Source: Flagellimonas pacifica (GTDB lineage: Bacteria > Bacteroidota > Bacteroidia > Flavobacteriales > Flavobacteriaceae). Taken from it: a DNA stretch of 64,000 bases. The translations under genes were made by a program, and so were the position numbers. Numbering within the stretch: position 1 is the stretch's first letter; each line of letters starts with the position of its first letter. The notes beneath the pieces were generated by a model, which did no database searches, was not told the origin of the DNA, and saw only the letters and a program-made list of their open reading frames with translations. The stretch is taken from contig NZ_OBEH01000001.1 in assembly GCF_900215465.1 (NCBI RefSeq), positions 744,001 to 808,000 on the forward strand, in the 5' to 3' direction. Shown one piece after another: positions 62,659-64,000 of this stretch.

Positions 62659-63672
62659 ATGAATAGAGATTGGAATAAGCTTTTAGAATTTGAAACGCGA
62701 GATTTAGTAGAAAGATTTGTGTTTACCCGATTCGAAAGAAAACCAAATGCTGCAAAAGTTCAAGAAATCACTTCTAATTTCATTCAAGGTCGAGAATATT
62801 TCAAAAGTGCTAATGATTCTGATTTTACAGTAAAACCATTACTTCAATATTATGGCATATTAGCGTTAAGTAAAGGCTTGATTTTAGCTCTTAATCCTTC
62901 TCTATCCGAAACACACCTTAAAGCATCTCACGGACTCGAAATTAAAAATTGGAAACAAATTTTAAAAAATAAAGAATTTGAAAAACTTAAAATAGGAATT
63001 GGAGATGGTAGTTTTTCTGAACTAATAAATGCAACCGAAAACCGCAATTATTTAAGAGCCAATTCAAGTGGAATTAATTGGAAAAGTAGTCTAACAAAAC
63101 CAAAAAAAGGAGATACGATATGCCTTGAGCAATTAATTCAATATTATCCTGATTTAAATGCTGAATTCAAATCTTGGACCGGAAAAGAATTAGTTTATTT
63201 AGTAATAAGCGGAAGTCAGCAATCAGAAAATACTTCGAAAATAATATTACAAGGTAAAATTAATGAATCAGATTTAGATTTAATATTTCCAAAAAATTAT
63301 TGTAAAAACCGAGTTTACAAAAATCAGGTTCTAACGTATGAATCTAAAAATTGGGGACCAAATGTAACTCAGAAATGGAACGGTCCTTTTAATGTTGGAG
63401 ATGCTTGTGCAATTCCTGTTCTCAAAAATGACATTGGCCTGAATTTAATTTCAGGAATGTTTATGATTTCATATGTGTTTGGAATGATGGCAAGATATTA
63501 TCCAACTGCTTGGATTTCTTTAAGAAAAGGAGAAAAAGGTGATAAAATATATCCATTTGCCTATCGAATTATGGAATTCATTGATAATAAATTTCCTAAA
63601 GTTGTAGTAGATTTTTTGAATGCACCTTATGATTTTGAGAAAAAACAAAAAACAGCAGTTAACAATGTATAA
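62659..63672 (+). CDS. YaaC-like protein
   Basis: 337 aa, soluble. N-terminal WNKLLEFETRDLVERFVFTR, then LLQYYGILALSKGLILALNP and HLKASHGLEIKNW, the central blocks of the YaaC family first known from Bacillus. C-terminal GLNLISGMFMISYVFGMMAR, followed by YYPTAWISLRKGEKGD and FIDNKFPKVV, also belongs to it. Function unknown. Very AT-rich (one 60-base block in it has only 8 G/C), in sharp contrast with the GC-rich gene 28 nt upstream, so the two genes have different histories. HEPN-like helical character of the family is possible but not shown here. Confidence 0.75.
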   Translation: MNRDWNKLLEFETRDLVERFVFTRFERKPNAAKVQEITSNFIQGREYFKSANDSDFTVKPLLQYYGILALSKGLILALNPSLSETHLKASHGLEIKNWKQILKNKEFEKLKIGIGDGSFSELINATENRNYLRANSSGINWKSSLTKPKKGDTICLEQLIQYYPDLNAEFKSWTGKELVYLVISGSQQSENTSKIILQGKINESDLDLIFPKNYCKNRVYKNQVLTYESKNWGPNVTQKWNGPFNVGDACAIPVLKNDIGLNLISGMFMISYVFGMMARYYPTAWISLRKGEKGDKIYPFAYRIMEFIDNKFPKVVVDFLNAPYDFEKKQKTAVNNV

Positions 63673-63836
63673 CAGCAATTACGACGGATTCGACTACGCT
63701 CAGGGCTGGCTCAATTAAATCCACTCAGAATTGCGAGTCAGTTCTTAACCAAAGACCTTCCTTTTTTACATTATCTATCATGCCACCGTCCCCTGGCAAC
63801 TGCTCCCTGCACCAGCGGTACATCCTCTTGCTGGCG

Positions 63837-63851
63837 CGAGTTTGTAACTCG
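63837..63851. repeat. REP-like palindrome (CGAGTTTGTAACTCG)
   Basis: Perfect 6-bp arms (CGAGTT / AACTCG) in a GC-rich context (GCTGGCGCGAG before it). It resembles the short palindromes mobilised by REP-associated tyrosine transposases in Bacteroidota; that link is from memory. Confidence 0.5.
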
Positions 63852-63964
63852 TGGAAGGAATTATTCAAAATAGAAACTGTTTCCCTTATAGGAAAGATGC
63901 CCACTTTAGTGGACGGAAAGGGTAAAACGATCCCTTCCGTCTTCCAACCTTTGGTCGGAATCCA

Positions 63965-63985
63965 CCTTCCCTTGCCAAGGGAAGG
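63965..63985. repeat. 21-bp palindrome (arms CCTTCCCTTG / CAAGGGAAGG)
   Basis: Ten-base perfect arms around one base. It lies in the gene-free right edge (63673-64000), which otherwise contains only GC-rich repeat-like sequence and no coding frame I can support. Confidence 0.65.
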
Positions 63986-64000
63986 AGTTATTAGCGGGAC

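Overview
The window comes from the chromosome of a member of the Flavobacteriaceae (Bacteroidota). Evidence is the low GC, the many TAnnTTTG-type -7 promoter boxes a few bases upstream of start codons, type IX secretion (T9SS) proteins (PorP/SprF, a gliding-motility-type C-terminal domain, an OmpA/TPR/PD40 protein), and gene orders I know from flavobacteria (DUF4175-ybeY-mnmG-methyltransferase; pgk-lytic transglycosylase-DUF4837; M23 peptidase-GH3; purD-DUF6341-DUF6427-DUF4254-GT9). I do not assign a genus. I recognised no tRNA, rRNA, CRISPR array or insertion sequence.

Layout. 1-4 kb (minus): a PorP/SprF outer-membrane protein cut by the window edge and a large secreted adhesin-like protein with a T9SS C-terminal domain. 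4-33 kb: mostly housekeeping genes, namely glnS, an SPFH protein, gltX, a giant DUF4175 coiled-coil membrane protein, ybeY, mnmG, a methyltransferase, a Skp/OmpH-like lipoprotein, an MG2/plug-like surface protein, a DUF218 protein, a DoxX-like protein, the delta' subunit of DNA polymerase III, pgk, a LysM lytic transglycosylase, DUF4837, a PorE-like OmpA protein, tatA, an M23 peptidase, a GH3 protein and an unknown 561-aa protein. Four parS-like sites (two essentially perfect) lie between 12.6 and 24.1 kb and suggest an origin-proximal centromere region.

33-53.6 kb: one long plus-strand surface polysaccharide locus. It has a Wzz-like protein, a decayed wecB remnant, wecC (UDP-ManNAc dehydrogenase), a lipoprotein, two copies of a module made of a 706-aa two-domain oxidoreductase plus a heparinase II/III-type protein, a Wzx-like flippase, two glycosyltransferases, an O-antigen ligase-like protein, a Wzy-like polymerase, an initiating sugar-phosphate transferase and a UDP-glucuronate decarboxylase-like enzyme. 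Together these could start, extend, flip and polymerise a uronic-acid- and pentose-containing polymer. The centre of this locus is clearly AT-rich and contains gene debris.

53.6-57.8 kb returns to core genes (purD, DUF6341, DUF6427, DUF4254, GT9). 57.8-60.8 kb is a small regulon: a TetR repressor gene, a TIM-barrel lipoprotein resembling glycoside hydrolases and a small membrane protein. Two duplicated control regions carry an 18-bp ACCGAC-N6-GTCGGT palindrome. 60.8-64 kb is accessory: a DUF4241 lipoprotein, an unusually GC-rich nucleotidyltransferase-HEPN fusion, an AT-rich YaaC-like gene and REP-like palindromes at the right edge.
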